Part shown: positions 43,398-51,532 of the stretch, in pieces
How positions within the stretch are numbered: the first letter of the stretch is position 1
How the letters are laid out: each line of letters begins with the position of its first letter
Source: Candidatus Thorarchaeota archaeon
Lineage (GTDB): Archaea > Asgardarchaeota > Thorarchaeia > Thorarchaeales > Thorarchaeaceae
DNA length: 64,000 nucleotides
NCBI GenBank assembly: GCA_021498125.1
Contig: JAIZWL010000001.1
Location: 1,040,099 to 1,104,098, forward strand
Reading direction: 5' to 3'
The notes under the pieces: generated by a model
Told to the model about the DNA's origin: nothing
The model's input: only the letters and a program-made list of their open reading frames with translations
Databases searched by the model: none
Program-made: the position numbers and the translations under genes

Positions 43398-44396
43398 TTG
43401 GACGGAAATGACGGAGATACAAGTGTTCAAAGTGTTTCGGACTTCATTCAAGAGGTCAAGGATGCCTTCCATCAAAAACAGATTCCCAGTCCTTCAGAAG
43501 TATGTATTAAAAATATGAAAAAGAAAAGGTATTCACTCTCATTATGGGTCACTCTTGCACTGGTCGAGTCAATAGTAATGAGCCTATTATTATTACATCT
43601 GGAGTGCCATCCTTTTCCTGGGGATGGAGTGCCTGAAGGTATACCGGGTCTATTGTCAGTACCCTTTGTATCATCTATGGTCATATTATTATTTATCCTG
43701 ATGATTACCGCATTCGCTACTTTAGTAGTTTATCTCCAGATTTGTTTACATCACTCACTTGGTATTTCACTTGTGATTGATCAAGTAGGGATCGATTCCC
43801 CAGAATTCCCCCGCATATATAGATGGGCATATAGTGGTCCTTTTCAAAATGCATATGGGACGCGGGCTCTATCCGTCCTCTCGATCCTTAGTTCTATATT
43901 GACACCAGTAATCGTTGTATTTTACGATGGCTATACCTTCTCTGAATTCTTTAGTATGATGGTATTTATCAATATTCTATGGTCCGTTACATATGGAATA
44001 GTAATATCGGAATACATGATAAATTATAGCCGGACAAAGATTGATTCCATGAGCGATGAGGAGTTACGTCGTGATGCAGCATCATTTCAGGAGAAGGATC
44101 GCACACGGGCATTACGATGGATACGGAGTCAGGTTAGGATGAAGGGGATAACTATTCCAAAAGACCCAACACTGGAACAACAGGTCCTCGAAATCTGGTA
44201 TAACGGTTATCTCTTTCGAAACGTTGATCCTATTGACGGATACACACCGATAATACTTGCACTTGCAAAGAGCACTCAGAACCGTCTGATTAACGCATTG
44301 GTCCTGTTCGGACTCACACTCTCTATTATATGGTTCATAAATAGTCTGCTGATCGTGTTCTTACCAATTCCCGCACCTGCACCGCGCATTTTTTAA
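43398..44396 (+). CDS. Membrane protein of unknown function, paired with the caspase-like gene
   Basis: A 332-residue protein from a TTG at 43398, without a good binding site, so the start is uncertain. It has a hydrophilic N-terminus (about 45 residues), pairs of membrane helices near 50-75, 88-118, 155-200, and a final helix near 295-325. A cytosolic stretch around 205-265 is charged (MSDEELRRDAASFQEKDRTR). It is AT-rich like the preceding gene, 35 bp away in the same direction, so the two may work together. No family recognised. Confidence 0.68.
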   Translation: MDGNDGDTSVQSVSDFIQEVKDAFHQKQIPSPSEVCIKNMKKKRYSLSLWVTLALVESIVMSLLLLHLECHPFPGDGVPEGIPGLLSVPFVSSMVILLFILMITAFATLVVYLQICLHHSLGISLVIDQVGIDSPEFPRIYRWAYSGPFQNAYGTRALSVLSILSSILTPVIVVFYDGYTFSEFFSMMVFINILWSVTYGIVISEYMINYSRTKIDSMSDEELRRDAASFQEKDRTRALRWIRSQVRMKGITIPKDPTLEQQVLEIWYNGYLFRNVDPIDGYTPIILALAKSTQNRLINALVLFGLTLSIIWFINSLLIVFLPIPAPAPRIF

Positions 44397-44871
44397 TAGA
44401 TATATATGATATATTCAACTATCAATGTTTTTCGTGGTGTATTAGGTGTCGCATTAATGGCAATTTATCTTGGTGGCAAAGAGCAGAATTGGTCGATTGG
44501 CTGATTTCGTATGTTATTGAGTATTCTAAGTTCCGGTTGCTCATGGACGGTTGATAGTCGTAACTTAGCGGTTCGTTCAGAGATTCCACCAGCGGTCTGT
44601 TGCCATTCTTGTATGGACAATAAATGATTGTGTGATACTGAATTATCTGATTCATATTGGCGCTGAGGTGGTCATTATGTTCCATCTTTATTGCGTTAAG
44701 TTATGAAGGCGCAGGCTCTGCTCTAAATAAAGGTGAATTTTATCGCAATATTTTTATTTACTCCATACTAGCCGAATAAGCTTAATATGCACCGAATCTA
44801 GCAATTATCATTGTCAATTCCTCGTTATCAAATGAGGCAAGATTGACAATTCAGTATGTGAGGTTGGACCA
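44397..44871. other. AT-rich intergenic region with an inverted repeat
   Basis: 475 bases without a credible protein gene or tRNA. It is AT-rich, as are the two genes to its left. Its right end holds an inverted repeat (44810-44850) and the Shine-Dalgarno site of the small four-cysteine protein gene. TATTTTTATTTAC near 44750-44762 is TATA-like but not assignable. Nothing else is recognised. Confidence 0.45.
44810..44850. repeat. Inverted repeat before the four-cysteine microprotein gene
   Basis: ATTGTCAAT (44810-44818) and ATTGACAAT (44842-44850) are perfect nine-base inverted arms; inside, CCTC (44820-44823) and GAGG (44834-44837) also pair, with a bulge on one side. It lies ten bases before the ribosome-binding site at 44860. 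It may be an operator, an RNA hairpin in the leader or a structure exposing the start. Confidence 0.5.
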
Positions 44872-45003
44872 ATGACCTGTCCCGAGTTTAATGCAGAAGA
44901 AAATAAATGTGGTGTCGATGGTTTCAAGTTTTATGAGGGTATGAATAAGCCCTGCGAGACTCCTGGCATGACGAAAGACAAGTGCCCTCGTTTCATGAAA
45001 TAG
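44872..45003 (+). CDS. 43-residue four-cysteine microprotein
   Basis: An ATG preceded at seven bases by GAGGT opens a 43-codon frame ending in TAG. The protein has cysteines at 3, 13, 29 and 38 (TCPEF, NKCGV, KPCET, DKCPRF), two of them as C-P, and the rest is polar with a Phe-Lys-Phe-Tyr core. Four cysteines in so short a chain suggest binding of one metal ion or an iron-sulfur cluster. No family is recognised and the exact ligand is unknown. The gene is followed by the RAM-domain gene, in the same direction after 180 bp. Confidence 0.62.
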   Translation: MTCPEFNAEENKCGVDGFKFYEGMNKPCETPGMTKDKCPRFMK

Positions 45004-45183
45004 CGACATTACATCGACTAAAATAAAATGGGCTGGGCCTGTCGCATCTGCGCCAAGCTCGGTCCCATTCAGTGCTTTTGTAGATTCCCACATAATCTGC
45101 GCGAATTATTTTTATTAGACGTATCATTTTCAGGAAGAGTTATACGACCAACAACCTCTGTTGATTGTGATGGTGATATTCCC

Positions 45184-45447
45184 ATGGTCAAAGCATATGT
45201 TCTGATCAAGATGGAGAGCGGCAAAGAAGAAGAGGTCACACGCGAGATACTGGACCTCCCCGTCACTGAAGAGGCCCATACGGTCTTTGGCGAGTTCGAC
45301 TTGGTCGTAGAGATTCGTGGGCGCGATATGGAGACCCTTGTCGAGTTTATTACTCAGCGCATCAGACGGATTCCCGGTATTGCAGACACACAGACACTCT
45401 TGGTTGTTGACGTAGAACTTGATATGACCTCACGTCTTGCCTCGTAG
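45184..45447 (+). CDS. Stand-alone Lrp/AsnC RAM-domain protein
   Basis: An 87-residue protein with only the effector-binding RAM domain of the Lrp/AsnC family: KAYVLIKMESGKEEEVTREI, then HTVFGEFDLVVEIRG, the beta-alpha-beta-beta-alpha-beta order, and a TLLVVDVELD end. No helix-turn-helix is present. Such single-domain forms bind amino acids and may act with full-length Lrp proteins (one lies at 28961). The ATG is chosen because GGTGAT lies six bases upstream and the family starts here; longer upstream frames lack these signs. Confidence 0.85.
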   Translation: MVKAYVLIKMESGKEEEVTREILDLPVTEEAHTVFGEFDLVVEIRGRDMETLVEFITQRIRRIPGIADTQTLLVVDVELDMTSRLAS

Positions 45448-45565
45448 TTGGTTCATCCGCGATTCTGTTAAAAGCACGAACAGCCTCTATCAGAATTGGG
45501 ACCAACACATACGGAGAGTGTAAGGGATTCCGGTCAAGACATTATCAAGAAAGCCATTTCTACTT

Positions 45566-46336
45566 ATGCTTCAAGATGACGCGGGCGTACTCTCTGAGGT
45601 ACGTCTTGATTCCAGCTTGGTCAATAGTGATACGGCTGTGATTCTGCTCGATGAATATAACGATACATGTTGGGTCTGGGTCGGTAAGAATGTAAATATG
45701 CCCACCCGCATGCATACATTGCGAATGGCGCGAGCAGTTCAGAAGAGTGGGCACCAAGTGGGTGTCACGACAATTGGACGCTCCACATCCAAGTTTGTAG
45801 AGATGATGGAGAAGGATGCCGGGGACCCAGAGGTGGCTGCTAACATCAATACTTTCAAAGAGATCCTCTCCAAACCTTGGAAGTTTGAAGATGAGGTTCT
45901 TGCTTATGATGAGGCGCTTGCTGCTCAGTATGAGGCAGCCCCTGTAAAGATCCGCGATACGGCTGTGAGTAGCGCACCATCACCGCCACCTGCCAAGACA
46001 AAATCCGCTCCAGCAACGAGACCACCTCCTCCGCCTCCACCGCCGAAGACCGCTCCGGCTGCTAAGGCAAGGACGGCACCCGCACCTTCAGGAGGTCTGG
46101 CTGAACACAAGATTGCATATCTTCTCTATGCAGTAGTGAAGAACTCTGACCTTGTCTATACTGAGCGGTTCACCCGTGGTGGTAAACTGGGAATCAAGAT
46201 CGAGTCGCCGGGCACAATGGTCATTGAGGCACTTCTTGATGGCGATGAACTCCGCATTAACCCTCCTGAGTTTGGCGACAATGCTGATGCCAAGAAGATC
46301 AAGACCGACTACGAGTCTTGGACCGCAAAGTTGTAA
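45566..46336 (+). CDS. Gelsolin-domain protein with polyproline tract
   Basis: A 256-residue protein. Residues about 12-105 are a gelsolin/villin-type domain: LVNSDTAVILLDE, then CWVWVGKNVNMPTRMHTLRMA, where W-V-W-V-G-K followed by a long helix is the core signature. A proline/alanine linker (about 129-178) contains eight consecutive prolines (153-160), a potential profilin- or SH3-binding run. The last ~75 residues (EHKIAYLLYAVVKNSDLVYTE onward) are a second small unrecognised domain. Gelsolins cap, sever or bundle actin, and Asgard versions have been described. No binding site precedes the ATG. The call for the domain is strong; function is inferred. Confidence 0.87.
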   Translation: MLQDDAGVLSEVRLDSSLVNSDTAVILLDEYNDTCWVWVGKNVNMPTRMHTLRMARAVQKSGHQVGVTTIGRSTSKFVEMMEKDAGDPEVAANINTFKEILSKPWKFEDEVLAYDEALAAQYEAAPVKIRDTAVSSAPSPPPAKTKSAPATRPPPPPPPPKTAPAAKARTAPAPSGGLAEHKIAYLLYAVVKNSDLVYTERFTRGGKLGIKIESPGTMVIEALLDGDELRINPPEFGDNADAKKIKTDYESWTAKL

Positions 46337-46346
46337 ACGACTATTC

Positions 46347-46386
46347 GGGGGCTCACTTGGTGAGACTCCCATCCTCGCTATTTTTT
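46347..46386 (+). terminator. Hairpin with T-tract after the gelsolin gene
   Basis: GGGG-CTCAC and GTGAG-a-CTCCC pair around TTG, then ATCCTCGCTATTTTTT. It overlaps the end of the convergent acetyltransferase gene. Confidence 0.5.
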
Positions 46387-47132
46387 AATAATCTATACCA
46401 ATACGTATAGACTGTGGCAAACCCCATCTGCTCGTACAGTTTGATTGCAGGAATGTTATCGGTCTCAACCTGTAGATAGGCCTGTCTTGCCCCGACAGAC
46501 TCACCCCATGAGATCAACGCTTTGCTCACTGCTGTGGCAGCACCCCTTCGTCTGAATTCTTTTCGCGTCGCTATGCCGAAGAGGCCAACCCATTCGCCAG
46601 TCACAACTCCAAATCCCACGGCTGCTGGTGTACCATCTACCTTGGCAAGTGCATACCCCTTATGATCCCTTACCCGCTCCATGATCTTTAGTCGTGCATG
46701 GATTGACTGCTCTGAGTATCCTGTTGCTTGAGTATAACCTCTCATCCATTCTTTATCTGGTGTGGGTGTTACAGATGATTTCGCTTCGGTTTTGGCTGAT
46801 CTGGTCTTTGAGGTCTCGATGGTCTGTACATGAACAGTCAGCTCCCTCTCGTACCCCATCGACTCTAGCACATCATCAAGTTCCTGTGGTTGGCTTGCCT
46901 CTGTCATTTGATAGTAGATAGGTAACCCCCGCTTGGTATAGAAGCGTGCTGCTTCTTCAATTGCTCTCTCAAGTGACGACCCCTCAAATCGGGTTGGGAG
47001 AACGCTATTCGCTCTTCTCGTTATTCCCATATCTGCTCTCAGAATCCACCCATATAGCGCGACCTCTTCACGAGCAGGCCACGCACGAGATCCGGTCTTT
47101 TCGAGTTCTATAATGAGTTCAGAGTTGGTCAT
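46353..47132 (-). CDS. GNAT-family N-acetyltransferase
   Basis: The start was set at ATG 47132, giving 259 residues; upstream frame overlaps the divergent galT start. The C-terminal ~150 residues form the GNAT fold: VAAVGFGVV-type strand, GLFGIATRKEFRRRGAATAVSKAL with the acetyl-CoA-binding R-x-x-G-x-A, and QVETDNIPAIKLYEQMGFATVYTYWYR. The N-terminal ~110 residues may be a second, degenerate GNAT repeat (LPIYYQMTEASQPQELDDVL ... ESMGYE). Substrate unknown. Confidence 0.85.
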   Translation of the reverse strand: MTNSELIIELEKTGSRAWPAREEVALYGWILRADMGITRRANSVLPTRFEGSSLERAIEEAARFYTKRGLPIYYQMTEASQPQELDDVLESMGYERELTVHVQTIETSKTRSAKTEAKSSVTPTPDKEWMRGYTQATGYSEQSIHARLKIMERVRDHKGYALAKVDGTPAAVGFGVVTGEWVGLFGIATRKEFRRRGAATAVSKALISWGESVGARQAYLQVETDNIPAIKLYEQMGFATVYTYWYRLLKNSEDGSLTK

Positions 47133-47233
47133 TGTAGTTTCTCGATACCCATACGTAATCTTAATCTCATCGCTAGTGGCGTTGCCGAATGATTCTAATT
47201 GTTCTCTATTCCCCTTAGGATGAGGTCGTGCGT

Positions 47234-48169
47234 GTGAGCACTCTACGATGGAATCTTCTGCTTGGCGAATGGGTGATCGTGACACCGGGTCGTGCTGCAA
47301 GACCCTTTCAAGACCCTGATCGTCATTGCCCATTTTGCCCGGGGCAACCCGAGACGGGCGGTGACTGGTCTGTCCTCACCCTTGATAATAAATTCGCATC
47401 ACTGACCCCTGACTCTGGGCTTTCTCCCCTTCAGGGCGGTGTTGTCATGGAGACCCCGGCCTACGGCTATTCCAAAGTGATCATTCTGTCACCCGATCAT
47501 TCTGAGCAAGTTGAGCATATGGATGAGAATCAGTTAGAACACGTGTTCCAAGAATATCTTCGCGTCTTTGAGGAACTGAGCGCAAAAGAGGGGATACGAT
47601 ATGTGTTCGAGTTTGAGAATCGGGGTCGCTCGATTGGTGTGAGCCTTGATCATCCACATGCACAGGTCTATGCATTGCCCTTCATACCTCCACGGATCCA
47701 ACGCGAGCTGGACCAGTTCCGTAAGGTATGGGTCTCGGAGAAGGAGTGTCTGCTATGTCAACTATTAGCGAACGAGTTAAAGTCCCGAGACCGTGTGATC
47801 CATGAGTCCGAACATTTTGTCTCACTGGTGCCATACGGTGCTCGTCTACCCTACGAGGTTCATATCTATCCCCGGGAGCATGTTGGTACGCTCTCCGAAC
47901 TGAGAGGATCTCTGCAAGAGCTTGGACTGATGGTTCAGGATGTTGTACGCCGATACAATGCTGTCTTCGAAGAGACCGCTTATGTGATGGCCATGCATAC
48001 CGCTCCCAATGGCGATCATCCCTATTGGCACTTCCATATCGAATTTTATCCTCCTTGGCGTGACTCGGCAAGGCTCAAATATCTGGCCGGGATCGAGACT
48101 GGTGCGTGGACGTATACAAATGACTCCACACCTGAGGAAAAGGCCCGCGAACTCAGGGAGGCAATATAG
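47234..48169 (+). CDS. galT: Galactose-1-phosphate uridylyltransferase
   Basis: Transfers UMP between glucose-1-P and galactose-1-P in the Leloir pathway. The ~311-residue protein has an N-terminal CPFCPG metal site, the catalytic region VSLDHPHAQVYALPFIP (HPHAQ where HPHGQ is usual), and a second HIT-like half with HTAPNGDHPYWHFHIEF. Start: GTG at 47234 has GAGGT seven bases upstream; GTG 47228 is the alternative. The stop overlaps the galK GTG (TAGTG), making a galTK pair. Confidence 0.93.
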   Translation: MSTLRWNLLLGEWVIVTPGRAARPFQDPDRHCPFCPGQPETGGDWSVLTLDNKFASLTPDSGLSPLQGGVVMETPAYGYSKVIILSPDHSEQVEHMDENQLEHVFQEYLRVFEELSAKEGIRYVFEFENRGRSIGVSLDHPHAQVYALPFIPPRIQRELDQFRKVWVSEKECLLCQLLANELKSRDRVIHESEHFVSLVPYGARLPYEVHIYPREHVGTLSELRGSLQELGLMVQDVVRRYNAVFEETAYVMAMHTAPNGDHPYWHFHIEFYPPWRDSARLKYLAGIETGAWTYTNDSTPEEKARELREAI

Positions 48170-49329
48170 TGGACGAGAATATCCAGACAGTTCTAGATGC
48201 ATTGAGTGATCTTGGGGTTTCCCCTGAAGAGGCGGTCATTACACGAGCCCCCGGTAGAGTCGAGGTCTTAGGTAATCATGTTGACTACAATGGGGGTCTC
48301 GTTCTTGCAGCCAGCATTGAACGTTATGTCTGGGCCGCGGGAGTTCGCTCTGATCAGTGCACGATACATTCAGTCCAATTCGATGAGACCGTTACATTCA
48401 GTCCTCATAATCAGGCTCGCACACAGTCTGCGAATTGGCACGACTTTGTTCGTGGAGTGCTCTGGGCCTTGGAGCGTCGAAGGCAGAAGGTGACCGGTCT
48501 CACTGTTGCAATTAGTGGAAATGTTCCCATTGGTGGAGGTCTCAGCTCCTCGGCCGCACTTGAGGTTGCAGTGGTGAATCTGATCGCAGAGCTAAACGAA
48601 CTGCGAATGCCCCCTCAATCCTTGGCCATGATCGCTTTTGAGGCTGAGCGACTCTTTTGTGGGGTGTCGTGTGGGATCATGGACCAGTTCACTTCGCAGC
48701 TCTGCAAACCTGACTCGTTACTGGCAATTCATTGTGCATCAATGCATACTGCGGACATCCCGCTGAGCAAGGATCTTGGCTTTCTCATCATCAACACAGG
48801 AGTCTCACGAAATGCAGGAGATGCTCTCAACCAGCGTCTTGACGAGTGTAATCAGGCATTGATACAGCTTCAGAAATACGGCTGGGACATTAGTGCCCTT
48901 GGACAGGTAGAACTCTCCACGCTCGAGCGAGCCGAACAGCTTTTGGATGATACACTTGCAAAACGTGTGCGACATGTAGTCCTTGAGAGCGAACGTGTGC
49001 GTCAGGGGATCGATGCTCTTCGGGCTGGTGATATTCACGAATTCGGGCGGCTCATGTACGAGTCACATGAGAGTTCACGGGATCTCTACGAGGTTTCACA
49101 CATCACTCTTGACAGTCTTGTTGACATTGCCCGTAGGCAACCGGCCGTCCTTGGTGCGCGGCTCACAGGAGCGGGATTTGGAGGCTCGATCATCTGTCTT
49201 GTCAAGAAGGAGGCCATCCCTACAACAGCTGAGGCGATCGTGCGCGAGTACGAGGCTGCGACCAATATGACCGCGAGCTGGATCTCCACTGGTGTTCCCG
49301 GTGGCGTCACTCTGTTGGACTCGTCATGA
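48169..49329 (+). CDS. galK: Galactokinase
   Basis: Phosphorylates galactose at C1. The 386-residue GHMP kinase has ITRAPGRVEVLGNHVDYNGG (G-N-H in place of the usual G-E-H, plus DYN-GG of galactokinases), PIGGGLSSSAALEVAV and RLTGAGFGGSIICL. The GTG start overlaps the galT stop, indicating coupled translation. Together galT and galK provide galactose use; no epimerase is in view. The nearby GHMP kinase at 19158 may act on another sugar. Confidence 0.93.
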   Translation: MDENIQTVLDALSDLGVSPEEAVITRAPGRVEVLGNHVDYNGGLVLAASIERYVWAAGVRSDQCTIHSVQFDETVTFSPHNQARTQSANWHDFVRGVLWALERRRQKVTGLTVAISGNVPIGGGLSSSAALEVAVVNLIAELNELRMPPQSLAMIAFEAERLFCGVSCGIMDQFTSQLCKPDSLLAIHCASMHTADIPLSKDLGFLIINTGVSRNAGDALNQRLDECNQALIQLQKYGWDISALGQVELSTLERAEQLLDDTLAKRVRHVVLESERVRQGIDALRAGDIHEFGRLMYESHESSRDLYEVSHITLDSLVDIARRQPAVLGARLTGAGFGGSIICLVKKEAIPTTAEAIVREYEAATNMTASWISTGVPGGVTLLDSS

Positions 49330-49356
49330 ATGCAGTCATTTGAGAGATAGTCTGGA

Positions 49357-50025
49357 TCATTGGAGGCATGGCCGATCTTTCAGTCTGTCCTTGGTGCCAT
49401 ATTTTTTCACGGGGCGTTTCCAGTAACGGTTTGCTATCAGCGAGTATAGTCTAATTGGTATCACAGGTCTTGCGAATTTGGCGCTCACATCTTCAGGAAT
49501 GCGTCCTTTCTCCGAAAGAGCCGTTGCAGCCTGTTCCAGTGCTGATCGAATATTCCTCGTCATGCCTCCTCTGTCTTCTAACGGCCGCCCTGAAATGGTC
49601 TCACCCATCCCCATCGACAGGCTGCCCGCCCACTCGAATCCTGTCTTGTGAGCGAAGTGCTGACAGATCCGCAGTGCAACCGCATTGTGCTGGTTCTCAG
49701 GGAAACCACAGTTTATGATCGCAACGAACTTTGGAGAAGTTGAAGTTGAGTCCTTTCGATACTCGTCTATCAATTCAAGAGCATGAATGACAGGTGCAGG
49801 AAGTTGATCCACATACAGAGGTGTTGACAAAATGACAAGGTCTGCCGAATTCACTTGTTCCAGCAACTCTTGAGTCTTGGTCTGATCTCTTAGAGTCCTT
49901 GGGATATGGAGTATTGAGGTCTCGAACTGGTCAAGATGGTCAATGAGATATTTGCCAAGTGAATACGATGTGCTTCGCGTTCCTCTAGGGCTCCCGATCA
50001 GTAGTACGGCAGTCTTTGAACTCAC
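49357..50025 (-). CDS. Flavodoxin-fold NAD(P)H-dependent FMN reductase-like protein
   Basis: A 222-residue flavodoxin-like protein: VLLIGSPRGTRSTSYSLGKYL (FMN-phosphate loop), LVILSTPLYVDQLPAPVIHALELI and CGFPENQHN. A C-terminal ~70-residue extension (RPVIPIRLYSLIANRYWKRP onward) is basic. The start is the GTG at 50025 because GGAGGTGATC, nearly full complement to the 16S rRNA end, lies just upstream and the GTG overlaps the upstream stop (GTGA). It follows a second flavodoxin-fold gene, so they may form a heteromer or chain. Confidence 0.85.
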   Translation of the reverse strand: MSSKTAVLLIGSPRGTRSTSYSLGKYLIDHLDQFETSILHIPRTLRDQTKTQELLEQVNSADLVILSTPLYVDQLPAPVIHALELIDEYRKDSTSTSPKFVAIINCGFPENQHNAVALRICQHFAHKTGFEWAGSLSMGMGETISGRPLEDRGGMTRNIRSALEQAATALSEKGRIPEDVSAKFARPVIPIRLYSLIANRYWKRPVKKYGTKDRLKDRPCLQ

Positions 50026-50606
50026 GAGATCACCTCCACATTGGCAAACATGTTCGTGAGGTTCTCCATTACCTTCTTCGCTGTCATGTCTTCCGTAATG
50101 ACAACGGCGTCTTGAGCTGGCGCCCAACTATTGATCGCATTTCGTCTGCTGAGTTGTATGAAGAGGTCGGCCGCTACTGGATCTGGCTCTGGGAGGATTC
50201 CTATCATGGCCATTCGCGGATATTTTTCGTATCGGCGCTTGTGATGGATTTCGCCATGGACTTTTTGAAAGAACGGTAGTACCATGCCAATGCTTCTGTC
50301 AAGAACTCTCTTCAAAAGATACGAATATCCCCCATAGACTACGGGAGTGAGATATATCGCGAGGTCGGACCTTACAAGCTTACATGTGATCTCATTGGCC
50401 TCATCGTTTTTAATGATGCAACTTCCTGGTGTCTTGGTCCAGCATTGAAAACATCCCGTGCAATCTGCAATCGCTTTGTCTGCAAGTTGAACGATCTCAA
50501 CGGTCCAGTCATGTGTTTCTAATATGGTCTGGACCTCTCTTCGAATTGTTGAAGCAAAGTCGTGTGCTGGCAAAGTGCCGTCAAGTACTATTGCGTGCAG
50601 AGTCAT
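50022..50606 (-). CDS. NAD(P)H-dependent FMN reductase-like flavoprotein
   Basis: A 194-residue protein with VLDGTLPAHDFASTI, KAIADCTGCFQCWTKTPGSC and LVRSDLAIYLTPVVYGGYSYLLKRVLDR, the pattern of iron-sulfur flavoprotein/multimeric flavodoxin relatives: CTGCFQC-x7-C offers three or four cysteines in the right place for an iron-sulfur site. It overlaps the next flavodoxin-fold gene by four bases. It could reduce quinones, nitro compounds or feed an electron-transfer chain. Confidence 0.85.
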   Translation of the reverse strand: MTLHAIVLDGTLPAHDFASTIRREVQTILETHDWTVEIVQLADKAIADCTGCFQCWTKTPGSCIIKNDEANEITCKLVRSDLAIYLTPVVYGGYSYLLKRVLDRSIGMVLPFFQKVHGEIHHKRRYEKYPRMAMIGILPEPDPVAADLFIQLSRRNAINSWAPAQDAVVITEDMTAKKVMENLTNMFANVEVIS

Positions 50607-50782
50607 TCAATCTCCTATTATACCTGTTGACCGCAAGTTTGGGGGCCAAAGCGTTCTGATGCTATTGACGCCTACGCTGATTTAAGTGCGATGAATCCCC
50701 TCACTATCTCATTAATTATTCTCTTGTCGGAGACCGAAATGGCAAAAACAATAATACATCAATTATCGGGAGTGAAACCAAT

Positions 50783-51520
50783 ATGATAAATCTGCCAGAG
50801 AACACAAGTGATCTCGTCCGCGAGTTTGCTCCAATCCTTCACTTTCATCCACGGGAAGGTACCCACTGTTGCTTTCCCTCTGATGCCGAAGAGATCTACG
50901 AGCAGTTTCATGAAGACTGGAGTGCCTTCAAGAGAGATTTGTGGCCCAATGTCCTAGATCCGTCCGCGCCTTGCTATTATGAGACCTTTGAGTATTCGGA
51001 CTGGATTCAGATCCGGTACTGGTTCTGGTATAGATATAACAAGTTTCCGTATGCTCTCCCCTGCAAGGGTCTGCATCTGGGCGATTGGGAACACATTGAG
51101 GTGCGCATCTATCCTACTCTGTTCGATGGTGTCATCATCTGGTTGTTGTCCAATCATCTGACCGCGCGGCTGGGGTCTTTTCCGGCAGGATATACCCTGC
51201 CAGGGTTTATTCCTGAAGACATAGTCCTTGACAACTATCATGTGCATGCATGGGTCGCATTAGGATCTCACGCGCACTATCCAAATCCGCGAAGCAAACC
51301 TCTCTCCTTTCTTAAAATCTGGCGTGACCTCTTTGAGGATGGGGGTGTTGTCTGGCGTACCGAGGATTCGCTGAGACCTTTGAAGGACACAAACTTTTAC
51401 GAATACACAGGGCGGTGGGGTGACAAGAAGGCACCACGTAGTCCTACGAACAGCTACAATGGCCCATGGCGGAGTGCTCCGAACGTACCGCCTCAGCGAT
51501 ATGTTCCCGACAAGCACTGA
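50783..51520 (+). CDS. Vps62-like protein
   Basis: A 245-residue soluble protein with features of the Vps62/DUF946 family: FAPILHFHPREGTHCCFPSD at the start (APxL-x-FHP-x-E), a middle with IQIRYWFWYRYNKFPY, GLHLGDWEHIEVRIY and HAWVALGSHAHYPNP. These Trp-His and HA-H motifs are the family's conserved core. In fungi Vps62 was named from vacuolar sorting; the molecular role is not known and in prokaryotes it is often surface-related. No signal peptide. An ATG without a strong binding site opens the frame. Confidence 0.75.
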   Translation: MINLPENTSDLVREFAPILHFHPREGTHCCFPSDAEEIYEQFHEDWSAFKRDLWPNVLDPSAPCYYETFEYSDWIQIRYWFWYRYNKFPYALPCKGLHLGDWEHIEVRIYPTLFDGVIIWLLSNHLTARLGSFPAGYTLPGFIPEDIVLDNYHVHAWVALGSHAHYPNPRSKPLSFLKIWRDLFEDGGVVWRTEDSLRPLKDTNFYEYTGRWGDKKAPRSPTNSYNGPWRSAPNVPPQRYVPDKH

Positions 51521-51532
51521 GCTTTGGTATGC

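Noticed and set aside
45925..46110. Glycine-rich antisense frame opposite the gelsolin proline run
   Set aside because: It is the mirror of the proline codons on the coding strand and has no start signals.
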